Shown: positions 22,809 through 37,800 of the stretch, one piece after another
Numbering within the stretch: the stretch's first letter is position 1
Layout of the letters: the number at the start of each line of letters is the position of its first letter
Assembly: GCF_958298935.1 (NCBI RefSeq)
Contig: NC_084927.1
Location: forward strand, 10,134,001 to 10,198,000
Direction: 5' to 3'
DNA: 64,000 nucleotides
Origin: Phragmites australis
Lineage: Eukaryota > Streptophyta > Magnoliopsida > Poales > Poaceae
Notes under the pieces: generated by a model
Databases searched by the model: none
The model's input: the letters and a program-made list of their open reading frames with translations, nothing else
Told to the model about the DNA's origin: nothing
Position numbers and translations under genes: made by a program

Positions 22809-25800
22809 TCAAGAGCCATCATCAGAAGTGGTTTCATGCAACGGCTGAGGATTCTGCAATCCATCCTCAGGCATGTCGAATTCAACCAATGGCTTCAACT
22901 GTTTCCCAATAGCATCTTGCTGGAGCTTCAGCTCTTCGATGACCATAGTCTCTGCTGCCTTGCAAGATTTCTCATCGCTGAAAGCGAGGGTCCATCTCCC
23001 ATCAACAAGATACTTCGTCTTCCCTTTATATTTTTCAGGATCCAAAAAGGGAACTGTAGAAGGACGAATGCGTAAATGCAACCACTTCGCATGTTTTTCG
23101 TCTATTCTTGGCTGAAAGAAAGCAAAACCAAGGATGTGCATATCAGATGCATTACACTCCACCAAAAGTCATGTTTCAGTTCTTCCAGAGTTAAAAGAAT
23201 ATGGATGACGTCTATTGATGACAGCAAAGCAAAAGAACAATGAAACATAAGATGTTCCATGCTATCATGATACATACATCAGATCCGGCCAGAGGAGCAA
23301 TGACGCGTACAATTCCACGTTCTTGCTTGAGAGGTAATTCTTCTATAAGAAGAATCCATCCAGAAATTCCATTAGATATAGCTAAAAAGCAGAAGTGGCG
23401 TTCTTTGCCTCTTTCAAACGCTATTCGGCAAGGAACAGCATCAACTGCAAGAATAGCATGCCAAATAATTTAATTTATCAATAAATATGGACAGGAACTA
23501 ATGTAGGTTGCAACTCCCATAACACCAGAATAAAGACTTCCAAATAAACTCAGACCTAAATTGATTTCAAGCCCAGGCTTGGGCACCGAACCATCCAAGT
23601 CTGCAGCACTTGCTCTAGTATTTACAGGCAAATCGATTAAAGAGTAAATAGGAGGCTCGTCAGTGAAAGTTTCTCCGAGGCAGAAGAGTATAACTTGATG
23701 CTGTAGCACAAAACCCTGCAAAAATCACATTTCAGTAAAATAAAAGAATAAGGAAGTGATGAAATTAACTTCAAATATAATATAGAATTCAACAGGATTA
23801 CTCACTTCATCTACAATTTAAGCAGAGATGTCTAATCAACTTAACAATGACCGAACCATCCCAAAAAGAATTCAGAATACATAGTTTTAATTTTCACATG
23901 ATGACATTGTGCATGTAACTTCAAGGGCATCATTAATGTTTCGTCCGCATGCATACAAGTAAGAGCAAATGCAGAATAAGAGCAGTACTTTTGGAGCAGC
24001 TTTGCTACAATGGACAAGCTTTTTGTACACTTCTGTAAATAGCTATTCTGTTAGGAGACAAAGCATGTTCTTGCCCAAAAGCACAAATTTGATGTTTACC
24101 AGTCCACCAAACATATCGAAGGATAAATTTGAAAAACCATTGGTTATCCCTCTTTTGCTGAAAGTAACATAAACGAATGCAAAATAAAGATTATGCCAAT
24201 CATTTTTCATTGTTCTTCTAAACATGACACTCCTGCGAGGTTGACTGAGCCAAAACAATTTAAATCCCTTAGTGCTCCTGCTCTTCTTTTCCCTCCTTCC
24301 CCTCCTTCCTAAACCTCCAACGCCTCTGTGCATTAACTCGACATTGTGCATGCCACTACATCTGCTTCAACACCACCTGCGGCCACCAATGTCGCTGCAC
24401 TATATCATGCCATTGTGCAGCTAGCTCTGCCGTCAGGCTGTAGCAGCCACCATTCCATCCTTGTTGCTTCTCCATTATAACTAAGCTACACATGCCCACT
24501 AACAGCTGTGTAGGTGCCACTGCTGCTACATTAAACATGCCACAACAGTCAGCAGCCACATAGTTTCACAAACATAGCTGTTACCAAGCCATGTGCTCGC
24601 ATGAGCCAGCCATCAACCAGCCATGTTCCCGAGCTACTAGATCAACCTCTCTGCTCTGTGCTTGCTAACTGCGACCGCTACCGCATCCACCGCTACTGAC
24701 TTGCCATGTCTACATGCCAGTGTAGATAAGTTGGTGAGCCACATAGCATACTAAACTGTCAGCTTTGCTGTCTGCCACACCAACCACCACCTACCAAGTG
24801 TTTAACATAATTTTTAACGTAAACAATGAAGTCATTAAATTGTAAATTTGCCATTTTGGAGATGGCAAATAGACATTTTAAATCGGTCCATCAGCTTTGA
24901 CCTTGTCAAAATGGCATTTTCAGATTAAATTTTGATAACTACTAACTAGTGGCTTAATCTCTATCATTCATTTTTAGTGGCATTTTCAGCAAGTGGGGTC
25001 ACTGATGGAACTTTCATCTACATATGCACAAACACAACCACATAATGAAGTAGAGTTTAATCGAATCCTTGAAAATGGTGAGGTGTCCAAAAGTCAAAAA
25101 ATGTCAGTCTCAAGTATTTTGCCACAGCGAACTAATCCAAAGATGTGTGTTGACACATCCTACTTTTACAAGAAACATTCTAGGGAGAGCATCTGTTCCT
25201 GTACAAACAATGATCTACGTTTTCAAGATGAAACATAATCATATCATTCTAAATAGCCCACACTATTTATATATATTCTAGACAAAAAAGCTCTTTTCAG
25301 TGGTCAACAGGAGTAAAGGTCGATGTGGTTTAGGAGTTAAAACAAATTTACGAAGGGACACATTAGGACAGTACAATGATAATATAAAGCCTTTTTCCTC
25401 ATGTGTGCACAAGTCTAAACCGGTCATTCATAAAAAAAACAAAAAAAAACAATGATCTATGTTTTCAAGATGAAACATAATCATATCATTCTAAATAGCC
25501 CACACTATTTATATATATGCTAGACAAAAAAGCTCTTTTCAGTGGTCAACAGGAGTAAAGGTCGATGTGGTTTAGGAGTTAAACAAATTTACGAAGGGAC
25601 ACATTAGGACAGTACAATGATAATATAAAGCCTTTTTCCTCATATGTGCGCACAAGTCTAAACCGGTCATTCATAAAAATAAAAAAATAAAAAACACGAG
25701 TGCATAATAATGCAATCACATCCCTTTTAAGATGTTTCTCATCAAAAATTTAAAATTGGCTGCAGCGCTTTAGGTGTAGAGAACCACATGGGTATCAGAA

Positions 25801-28800
25801 TAATTGGATGTCCAGGTAATGTCAAACCAGCAAAGCAAAATTAAAAAAAAAAGGAATACCCCATGTTGTTAGTCACACGACATGCAAGTTGAACATTATC
25901 ACTACAATTTGAATTGCTACATACATATCTTTTGCGATTGAATACCCTCAACTTATATTATACACCATACTAACAGAGTAAGCACTAATTAATAGATTCG
26001 TACAGAGAATTCACAAAGTCAACATATGAACTTCTGGACGTATTTTTTGCAGACCCAGTTATCGACCATGCATAGTGTCGCTTCGGAGAACAGTTGATTT
26101 TCAGGAAATAATTAGCTGACATGTTAAACTTAACTTTTTTTCGTATTTTAGTATATATATCCAACATGCTGAATCATCACCAATATGCATATGCTGCTGG
26201 AATAGAACAAAGCACCTCAACTCCGTCCATATATACCAAAAAGAAAACCCCTTATTAAACCATGCACTTTGAAGAGGCTTTGCAAATCATGACAATGAGA
26301 ACTGGGTATTGATTCGCATACACAACTAGTTAGCTATCCAGCCAAAATTTCAAGATGAAAAACATATCAGGCAAGCAGGCTGGTATTTGTAGTTTGAAAT
26401 CCAATCAGAATCTTGTTTGGGACATAATTTAGCATCCAAATAGTTGGAACTCGGATTCAGGTAATACGGGATTAATCTTGTTCTGATCCAAATCTGTCGG
26501 TACGATCTGAATAATCCAAATAATCTTTGACTCAAAAGAAAAAAAAAACTATACTGAAATACACTCAAAGTTCCATAGTCTCATCAAGCAACCCCAATAT
26601 GATACGGCATTGAAAAACTGACCAAACAATCCAATTCCCTTCCTGTAGTTCCAGAAACACTGAATCAATTGTGCAGCACCGTAAGCCATTGCAACTCATA
26701 GTTGCGACAAGCCGACCTTCTACAACCTCTCTTCATCTCCTGTGCCGATATTAGCGGTTCAGTGTGACTGTGAGTCTTCCACCTGTCTGTTAGAATTGAT
26801 CTCTCCTTTCCCCCATGGATGCTTGCAGGAATTAGAGGTCTCTATGGTCTTGGAGATGCATGGAGTGTATCCGATGTATTCGGGTGGGTTTTGGGCTTGG
26901 CAATCTTCACCTTCTTTTGTAGTTCTACAACTAGCAAGAGCGCAACACTACATGTATAAAAATATTTAGTGTTCCAATTACCCTTTGCTTAATAGGAAAT
27001 AAAGCAAATCAAATTGCTTCTGATCATTTGATAAGTGAACAAATTCCTGTAGTCATGTTCCTTGTCCATTCTAACAACAACAGCAGCAGCTATTGTCCCA
27101 AGCAATTCAGGGTAGGCTAGAGATGAAACCACAAGATCCAACTAAAAAGATGATGTGAAAAAAATAATGATAATAAAGGTACTAGTAATAGTAAAAAAAT
27201 AATAACGGTACAAGGAGACTGATGCATAAGGTTGTCCATTCTAACAATTGCATCAAAATCTAATTTATCCCTTATCTCTATACAAATCCAGAGACTATGG
27301 AAATTGACATGGTCATTGGTCAAACTGGACCAAGCCAAGCAGCAGTGGCAATGCAGATGCTGGCTATGCGAGCGTCTACTGCCACTGCCGGTAACAGTGC
27401 TGGGACCTCGAAAATAGCAGTTATGGCAGACAAACAGGGCACAAATGAGAGCTTAAAAAGTTTAGAGCAATTCCCAACATCTCAGATTGAAAAGGAAGGG
27501 GACGAAAAAGAATGTGCTGCCAACCATACAAAAATTGCAATTATTATAGGGATATAATCTGTCCAAGTGAGCACACGTCGCTATTCACTAGAACCATGAC
27601 AAATTGCAGAATGAAAATGTAAGAGTCAAGCTACTCCTTATTAAATATAAAAAATCGAAGGAATGAACTTAACAGACATGCACTCAATGTTGCAATTATC
27701 ACACAAATGTGCATTCAGTTTTTCTGAGCATGAGCACACCAATGGGTTCATTAATCTTTGTTTCCTATAGAGTCCAGCACAACAACCAGGGGAAAAAAAT
27801 CATTGTAGTTTCATTGAGAAGAAATCTGGATGTGTATCTTAACAGTTAGATTGCATTGTACAATGCATTGTACAATTTTGTAATCAAAATAAGAGGTATT
27901 TGGATCAGTTGCTCGATGATCAGAAAATCCAGAAACAAACTACAAACTTCATGCATTCAGAAGCAAATCTGAGTATAGAATTTGTTTGAAACTTAGAAAA
28001 AATGCATGGAATATGAACATAAATTGTTTCCTTTCTATCATTGGATAATGCATCTGCATATAAAAGGCTTACACTGTTACTCCTACCCTATATAAGCACT
28101 AAACTCTCATTTGGCATGGTACGTTCTTTAGAGTGAAACGTGTTAACAAATTATGAATTTCATAGTAAGGGGTAGTGTGACCATGCAAGCGCTAGGTCAA
28201 GGTATAGAAAACATCCACTCCACAGTTATGACTAATACGAACTCCACTGTGCAATGCGAGGAACTTAAAAACAAGCTTCTGATTCAGGAATGCACACATT
28301 TAAAAAAACAATATGTGGGGGGTCAACAAATGAAGATCCATCCATACCTTAACCATCTCATGGATTCTCTCTGCGATAGCAACAGAAGAATCACCTGAAA
28401 TACAATGCATATGACTCAGTACATAATAATGGTAATTTATCACTGTGTAGTTGTAAAACTAATTTGGACTGAGAACAGAAAACAGTATATATGAAGCATG
28501 ATCAATTAGTTCTAACCTCCAAATGAGCACAAATACAAGGGTACAATAATAGAATTGGATCCTTTTGGTGGTGAAGATGCCTCAATTGCTAACTCCAAAG
28601 AAAAAACAAACAAATATTAGGAATGAATGTTTGCAGATCACATAAAAAAGATAGGATTCCCATCAAGATTGAAATTTGCCTTTCTTGCAGTTCCTCCAAG
28701 CCTCTTTAACAATAGGAAGAAGCATGTCGCACCAGCATCCTCCAGATTCCTCCAAAAGTTTTGCACTGCAATCCTTGTGTGAATCCTAGGAAGCACACTT

Positions 28801-31800
28801 TATAATCAGCAGGATGCAAACAAGAACACTCATATATCTAGACCTCTGGCCAGGCTGATTCAATATATCAAGATACCACATCTGAGAAAGACATCAACCA
28901 TAACCAGAAGGAATTTCACTTCTTGGACAATTGAAAGGAAGGCAAATGAGAGTATTAGATGGTAGAAGAGATTATGCTTTCCATAATTTTGGATCAAGCT
29001 GGAATACAAATTCAAATAGGGCACTACTTCACTTGTACATCTTTTCTTTATACACATTTTTGGACAGAATCAACATCTAGTAAACAATAGCAAGGCTGAG
29101 TCACAAGAAACTGAAGGGGAAAGTAGCAACATGAAAAACCACATCTATATTTCTACTTTCAATTTGTTGTTAACAAACATGCATTTCATGACATCCAAAC
29201 ATTAGCCTTAAGAGACTGCTTTTCTTCGATGCAAACAAGCAAGAATTCGCACCATCAGTCCACCACACCAGTAACCCACTGATATCACAGAGAGTTTGGT
29301 GAGGTGGGCAATTGGAAATGATTCTGAGAAGATTGCTCTAATAGGAACATTTGATAACTAGAGAAAAAAAAAATATTGGTTCTTTCCCTCGCTTTTTGCT
29401 GGGAAGAAAACTGGTTTTAGGGTTCATGTGAAACATTGAATTGTCAGAAATCAAGGAGAACCACAAACTTCTACGAGAACAGGTTTACCACTCTCCTCAC
29501 TCTAAGTCTATGTAAATACTAAATGCCAGTGATACAGAAATACAGGCTCACACAAACAAATATCATTAGGAAGGAGACTGCTATTCTCCTCTGAACCCCA
29601 CCAAAAATATTACGGGAAAAATATGCAATATGGGTGTACCTTTAACCGTCTTAGATGAAAAGCAGTGAATTCTTCCTCTCCATGGGGCAGCAGTTGCCGG
29701 AAAAGCCAGCCACCAACCAAGCGAACATCTGCAGATACATTTGATCTGCAGAAAAGGGCGACTAACGCATCGAGCACCTACAAATGATCAATGCACACAT
29801 GGCAAAGGAAAAAAGTAAGCATCCCTAATATATCGTAAAGCATGATGTACTCAAATAAAAGGCTTACAAAGTGATAGTATTTAAATGTGGGTTTAAAGTT
29901 GACAGCAGCGTATCCCAATCACCGTCCAAATATTTATTAAGAACTATAATCGAATATTGGTGACCAGATACAATATATCATCAACCATGTCCAGGTTCAT
30001 TCATGACTCATGTAGGTCTGAATAATTCTTAAGTTGTGAGCAAATCATTCAAAATAGCCTTTATAGGTTGCAAGATAACCCTAAAAGAATTTAAAAAATG
30101 CTATATCGGTTACATGATAAGTTCCAGCATATATGCCCGGTGGTAAAAGAAATCTCACTGGATAAACTTATAATATTAATCTAGATGTGAGGTTGAAGTA
30201 ATTTGGAGAGACATCATATCAAACACGTAGTGTACACTTTATTGAGGTGCCTAGAATTATTTGGATATTCTCTCAATGAACGCCACAAAGCTTGTTAATT
30301 TACTGATACAGAAGTAATTTAACTTATGACATCATGGAACACAAACAAAAAAGATGTCATCATCATTTCAAGAAAGCACACTCCATAAATAAATTTTAAC
30401 CGAACTGGTATTTGTATGAGATTCAACAACTAAACCTGATATCTGTGAACTTTGGAAGTCATTTGCCGTGGATGCCAACACTGTAGCCCATATTTATCCT
30501 GTAATAAGCAAAGGATAAAATAGTGTGTTATATAGCATTGCAACAAAATAAGGACTGCAAAAATATAATACCAAGAATATGTGAAGAGTATGAAAGAAAC
30601 TAAAGAATATTGTTATTAGTATTCCACTGACGAAATCAAATTAATAAGAGCAAATTAAAAGAACTACATTTATGTGGTCTAAATCATCGCGAAACTAAAC
30701 TTTTTGTAACCTTTTTAAGAAACCTACACAAACTTCACCCATATTATCACAAAACAACACGTTATAGTTTGGACATCAACTGACATCCTGAGCTCATATG
30801 TAAGACACCATTAGTTGTGAGCTGGACCCAAGATGTCAATAGACATTCAAACTAATGGTTTAGCTAAAAATTACAGTTTTGTGATGTATTCCAAAAAGAG
30901 TAGTTTTGCGATAAGTCAAACCGCATTGTAGTCCTCTGAAATTCACTTAATCAATAAACATGTTATGGAATACCAATGCATCTAGGAAAAGTTCCTCCCA
31001 GCAGTGTTTGATTCCAGGACAAAAGGTCCACACTTATTTTATGAATGTGAATTTAAGGTAATTCATTTGATCATGAGAAAATGGTAACTTTTTTGTAGTT
31101 GTTAGATGAAGCAACAACATCAAAATGGTTAGTCAATTGTGACCAAATCGCAAATCATTATCAGGACATCTTCCTCAATGCTACCATGATCAATCATCTT
31201 GATATAGCCATTCTAAGGCAATTATCTGACACAAAACACTCGAACCGTGCAAGAGTTCAAGCATCACTCATTTAAGGAGTGATGTAAAAAGGATATAAAT
31301 TCTGTAATATCAGACTACCCTATTCAGTCAGGTATGTATATGGTTTAAATTCTCCCTTCTGAATAGTAGTTTATGTCCTATTCCAATTTTTATTTGAATT
31401 TGCAACAAAAAGAACTGGATGCAGTTATGGTTTATGTTTCAACAGAAAAAATATTGTCGCATGAACTTCCGAATTCAAATTCAATAAAGCAATATACATA
31501 TTTCCTAGCATTATATTTGATAAGTTAAAACAATTTTTCTAATTTAATGTGATCTTAGCTTTGTTTAGGTTGAATGGATAGATTACAATGATTAGTTGTG
31601 TTATGTATGAGGTTCATATGTCACTAATATCCTGCCATTACCTAAGTTAAGCAGATATCAAAGACCCAACTGAATTGAGTAGTAATTTATACTTGTGTAA
31701 CGTTCCATCAGTACTCATATCTGTATTCGCTTATGAACAATGAATAAGATTGTGGTTCGACCACTAGGTTCACATCCGATTCATTTTCACCCCTACATTT

Positions 31801-34800
31801 CATTAGCAAATCAATATGAATGAAATTTCCAAAAATATAGAAAACCTCGTGGTAATCGTCCCCATATAAAGTGTATATAATTCACAATGAAAATTCAAAT
31901 GGTACAGGGAGAAACAAAAGGATAAATCTCTTCAAAGTCAAAACTTAAATGGAAGCAAGGAAACAGAATTAATATAGCAAACTTCTATTTATTTATTTTT
32001 GTTCCTCCCAACAAAGATAACATGGACATGGAACTCCAAAGGTTAATCAGTAACTCCATAAACCACTTCATGTTCTCTTTTGGGAAATTCAAGTAGGTCC
32101 TATGCCGAAAGGCATGGTTTGCCAGTTATGAGATTAAGACTAGAGCAGTTTGTCTTTTTCTTATATGTTAGTGCGGGTGTGTAAGACACACTCAATCTAA
32201 CACATGTCACTATTTATCCCCTTTATTCTCTTTTAGATGTCCTTGAATGTGCACAGTCAACCTTTCAAAACTTTGACCACTAATTTGCACATTATACTGC
32301 CTATGTTAGAGACCATGTTGATGTCCAAAACGACAAGAGTACGACAAAGTGGGGAATTGCAGCAAGTCTTGAATTGTATTCTGTCAAATTTGGGGTGAAA
32401 GAGCAGCGGTGTACCTGAAGCTTCCTTACATAAATATCAAAATCGCTGCAAATGGTGTCATCGGTGACACTGCTACTTGATGGAAATAACTGTCTTTCAG
32501 CAAGGTCTTCACCTACTAGAGCTTGCTAGAGGTAGAGAAGACAGGTGTCAGAAAATTAACGTAAAATGTAGCACCATGATCAAATTTTCAAATATGACAG
32601 AAGTAATACCAAGAGATACAAGTAGAACCAATGGACGGTAACATGTGACTGCAAACCGGTGGGGGGCAGTAAATATCACAAATCCGGTTCTTGTAACCTT
32701 GATCATGACTATTTACAATAGTTTGACACCATAAACCATTATACTAGCTTCCTTATGTGATCTGAGTATAGAAAGTGAGACCCTGTACATGATATATCGA
32801 CGAACTATAGCTACTGGAAATATAAAATATCATAGCATGATGAACATTTACATAGACATCTAGAAAAAAGATCAGAATTTTTTGTGTGCTAACAGAAGTC
32901 TACTAATGTTCTACAAAATATGGATGCATTCCACACCCAATCCACCACATAGAGGAATAAACCTAGTACAAGAACTGTTGTTTCTCTAGGAGCGGACAGT
33001 ACTTACTAACAGAAGCTTCTTATGCTGCTTTCGTTGAGGGAGTATTCCAAGTGCATCAAGCATCGACTCATCAAGTTCTATATAGCACACATGTACTTGA
33101 ATAATAATTATCTGGGAAAGCCACATTGAAAAGGGTAACCAGATGAGGAATAGTCAAACACACCTTTCGTCTGCAACAATGTAGCAAATAAGCACAACGA
33201 GCCCAAAGCTTGCGAATCATTCCCGCCTGTGATATAGGACAGCAAGTGTTCTCTGAAAATAAGGGATGGAGTCATCACTCGTATACAATCATCTAAAATG
33301 TGAACTGCAGTAAGCAATACCACAACATCTAGACAGTATGCAGCTTTACAGCTATGACATGTTTGGACATGTTATATACTTCCAAGAGATCAAGAAAACT
33401 AACCAATATGATACCATGTAAAGCACAATATATAAAAGCATGCATATTGTTATCTCTGTTCCATATGGAATTTATTCTTTATTTAAACAAAGAAGTACTA
33501 ATAAAATGAGGTTTAGCATATTGAAAGCACATATTCAACGGCAGTAACATACCTCGGTGTGTTGCCTTGGCAGCAATCACTTGGCGACAAATGATCAGGC
33601 AAGCATTGCCATCGGACAGAAGACAGAGAATTCAGCTTGTCTTCATTTGATTGCTCAACAGCAGAGGCACTGCTGCATTGATTCTCAGACAAGCTAGGTT
33701 CATGCTCAGAGGTACAACCATTAGGTGTCCCTTGCTTATTATCAGGGCAATCAGGTTGATGAAAAAGAGCAGCAGCTACAGTACTTGCCATATCCTTGTT
33801 CTTAAAAATGTGCAGTATACAGCAAAGCAAATACATGGAAGTAGTGACACTTATGCTCAAATCCTAGAGACGAAAAAAAAAGATAATAAACTATAAGGAA
33901 TAAGAAGTTGAGGCGCAATAATGTGAGGTAATAATGTGGAAAATATTTCTAAGAACACTTACTGTGCTCTGCCTCTGTAATGATGGGAGTAAGAGTCGAA
34001 ATACCAAAACTTGCAAGATATTTTCAGTGATGAACCTTTCAAGATCAGGAATACCAGAAGACATAATGTCACTAAAATAATACAGTGTATCTTCAATTTG
34101 CACAATTGCATCTTCAACAGAAGCCATTGGCAAAGAGGAATTTGCATTTCTGAAGAAAAAGTAAAAAAAAAAAAGCATGAGGAATATGAATTGCTTTTCA
34201 AAATTTAACATAAAACCTATTATAATTATACCAAAGATACCGTGAAGAACGCGCAACCAACTTATCCAAGTCAATGCACTGCTTTTGAAAATGCTGGACC
34301 ATGTCTGAAAAATAATCTGACAGTGGCACACAGGAAACAAATCTGTTGACAGATTCATCTCCAACTGAAAACAAAAAATTGTCCAATAAGCAACACTAGA
34401 AATACAGGACACAAACATTCATAATGATACACTTTGCCATCAAGGGCTTACCAACTCACCATGATAGATATTGAGTGTCAAGGTACGTATAGCTACTCGA
34501 ATCATGCTATCCTCATGAAATGCAAACTTCAAGGCCTCAACATAAAGAGGAAAGGACGTGACCTCATCCTGCATACAACAGAGGAAGTTAGTAAACAAGG
34601 AATTTGTGATTCATAACAAACCCGTAAAAAAGCTCAGCTAGTCCAAACTTTTAGGGGGGGAAACTAATGAATGATGCAATTAAAATAACCAGCAGAGCCA
34701 ATCAACTAACTTTCTTCAGAAATGATATTTCATTTAAATTAAGGGTGGCACACTCCCAACTAAACTGAGTTCCCGGTCCCCGAACTTTTTTCCCCTTTGG

Positions 34801-37800
34801 ATCTGCTAGCAATATTTCTTATGCTCTTGGTACTGATGCTATTTTTTCCCCTTTGGATCCACTAACAATTTTCCAACTCTTATGGCTCACACTTAACCAT
34901 GGTGATGAGAACTCATCCCTTCAGAAAGGCGCTTCTTATTCGGACATATTTGTCCTTAAAATTAACAGAATTCTTCTGCATGAAATCATTGGCCTCAATG
35001 ACATGCCAACAAGGACCCTTGAATTTTCGCAGTCCAATTTGATGAAGCTGCATTCCATCTGAGGAGTTACAATTGTTGGTTGCAGATTGAAAATTCGATG
35101 TGCTACTATTATTCTACACTTAAACCAAATAAGTATGGAAGATAATAAACTAGAAATCAATCAAGTTTAGTGATCCAAACAAAAGAGGAAGGGAACAGGA
35201 CACAGTTTTTTTTTCTAGCCAGAAGGGCAGATGAAGGAAATAGATGTATACATTTTTCATCTTCACGAGCAAAGAAATTGTATTTTTGTTCAACTTCCCG
35301 CTTATTGCCCTTCATAAAACAATAATGGGTTAGCCAATACATAATAACAATCAGTGCTAAAAACAAATGTTGTGAATACAGTTCAAGAAAGGCATTACAA
35401 ACCTTAGAAAAGATATGTAGTACGATAGCATCTCGTCAATTTGAAAATCGAAAGGGTACATTATCAAGAAGTTGATGTGCTCATTGCTAAAAATATAGTC
35501 TGCAGAAAACATAACCACTTGCAGATTAGATATTTCAACTATCCACATCGCAACAGCAGGATGGATACTGCAATATTGAAGAACATACAAATTGAATGAT
35601 CATTTCTTAAATTTTGGATCATGATACTCATTGTTTGTAGCAACTGGAGTGACACTCTCGACAGCTTAGAAATCCTCAGTATTCGAGCAAATTCACCCAT
35701 GATCTGTTTCTCCATAAAATATCTGAAAGACATATTAATAAATAAATATATTCACAGCTAGTTTTCTACAACACTTGATTATCTAACACTTACTCAAAAA
35801 ATGACGGATCATGCTGGTCACCATATATCATCAGTTCCGCAATTGATCTCAATGCTTCAATCACAAAATCCTTTATAACAAACATCAGGACTAATGGATC
35901 AACTGTACAGTCTAACTGAAATTCAAAAAACATCAGAATGGCCAGCTACTCCTACCTTATTAGCTTCATTGACAACATGAACCTTTTGTAGCTGATCTGT
36001 TAGATACCTGCAGCAAGAGATCTGTCTTAGCACAAAAAATGGAACAATAACAGGCACGAAGGAATAGAAATTCTTACACGTAACATGAATACAGAATAAA
36101 GTCATAAGAACTTTCTGACATCACCACTGTGGAGAAAGTGAACAGTAGAAACGAAATGAGGTCTTTGATTTTCAAAAGAAATTGAAATTAACCACAAGAA
36201 CTGAATTTAGTGGTATAGTGAAGAAAGATGGCTCACAGAGGGAAAAAACGTAGGATCTATTTTGGCATTTGTGGCAGGAAACTATGTCTTCTTAGAAAGC
36301 AATTCTTCAATGGCAAAAAGATGCAATCAAATACACAAACTAAAAAGACATGTAAGAAGAATCTGCAAAATTAAGGTTTCTTTGTTTTATCGGAATTAGT
36401 GAACGATGTAATGCTTATTTGATATCAATAAAGGTGCCATGATGGCTTTCCCTCAAAAAAAGATTTATTTGTTTTAACAGGCATAGAAAACGTTTGTTAG
36501 CTAACATCAAAACTTGGGTTTATGTTCTATGTTACAGACTACTGTTGCTGATTAACAACGAAATTGGACATAAAGCCAAATTTTTTATGCCCAAGTAAAG
36601 ATTATTGTTGCTGATCAAAAGTACACAATATAGTTTGTGCACTCCTTATGTGTTCCCTCTGCTTAACAATATTTGTATCTTTACTCAGGAGTCACATTTC
36701 AAATAAGTATTTTTCTATTGAAGAAAACAAGAGCAAGTTATTGCAATACTTGCACTCTATATTGATGAAGCGAAAGTGTAAGTGATTATAGCATCTATTT
36801 TCATAGGGGTATGTTTGTTCATTTATCATCACCTTTTTTACTTAAACAAAATTCCCCCATGGTCTGTGTGAATGGCGGTTACAGAAAAATACTTGAAATA
36901 GTATAACACTTCGTCTCTTTCTCATAGGCCATAGCAGCTTAAATAGTTCTTGATCTCCTAAGGTATGGTGTGCAAACAACATAGTTGTTATGGCGATGTG
37001 GCGAGACATGGTGATCCGGATAGGGGACAGCGACCGTCCCAGAGGTCCGGAAGGGGGATTGCCAGGCAAGGGCGAGCGGAGGGCTAGGCGAGGGCGGGTG
37101 AGATCCGGACAGGATACAGCCAGGCGGAGGGTGACAATCTCGGTGGCGGCGGCGGCAGTGAAGGTGGCTCGGGCTAGGGCGATGAAGGCTTGTGGGTTGC
37201 GGCTTGGTGAAGAAGGAAGTGGATTGGGCCTCCTAACCGCTTCACTCGAGAATCTATACAGGTATGTCTTTCCTCTTTGGCCGCCGCCTGTTGCGCCTGC
37301 CACAACACGAGACATCGCCACAGGACGCCAAAGCCACATCACGGCGATGCCACAACGATATGGTGGATGCCATACTCACCAGAGCCATGGCGTCGGCATG
37401 GCAACAATGGAATTTCCGTCACGGCGCCTTAACAACCATGGCAGAAAAAACAACCAATAAATTCAGAAAGAGGAACTTTATTGTGACTACTCCTCTGATC
37501 TCTAACTTCCACAGCATTTTATTTCTTTGTTAATGGAAAATATAAACAGTAAAAGATGTAACGGAAAGATTCTTACAATAAAGAGAAAATTGGAAAACAC
37601 GATCTTTTATAGCCATAGAACATGGTATCATGCTATCAGAGAGGGAACCAAAATTACAGAAAGCCTCTATTTTATGTACTCTTATGAGAAATCTAGCCTC
37701 CAGTTTCTGTATTCTACAAGAAATTATCTGGTTAAGTTGGAAGGGTTTACCACTTTATTAGCTCTTCATTCATCAAGCAAGCACAAGTAAGAGAACTCAT

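Noticed and set aside
27297..27557. An 86-residue plus-strand frame in intron 18
   Set aside because: It has no recognisable domain, lies opposite the host gene inside an intron, and has no splice or promoter context.
36990..37460. A 156-residue plus-strand frame in intron 1 of the TT9-like gene
   Set aside because: It lies wholly in a GC-rich insert with imperfect terminal inverted repeats, and has no recognisable motif.
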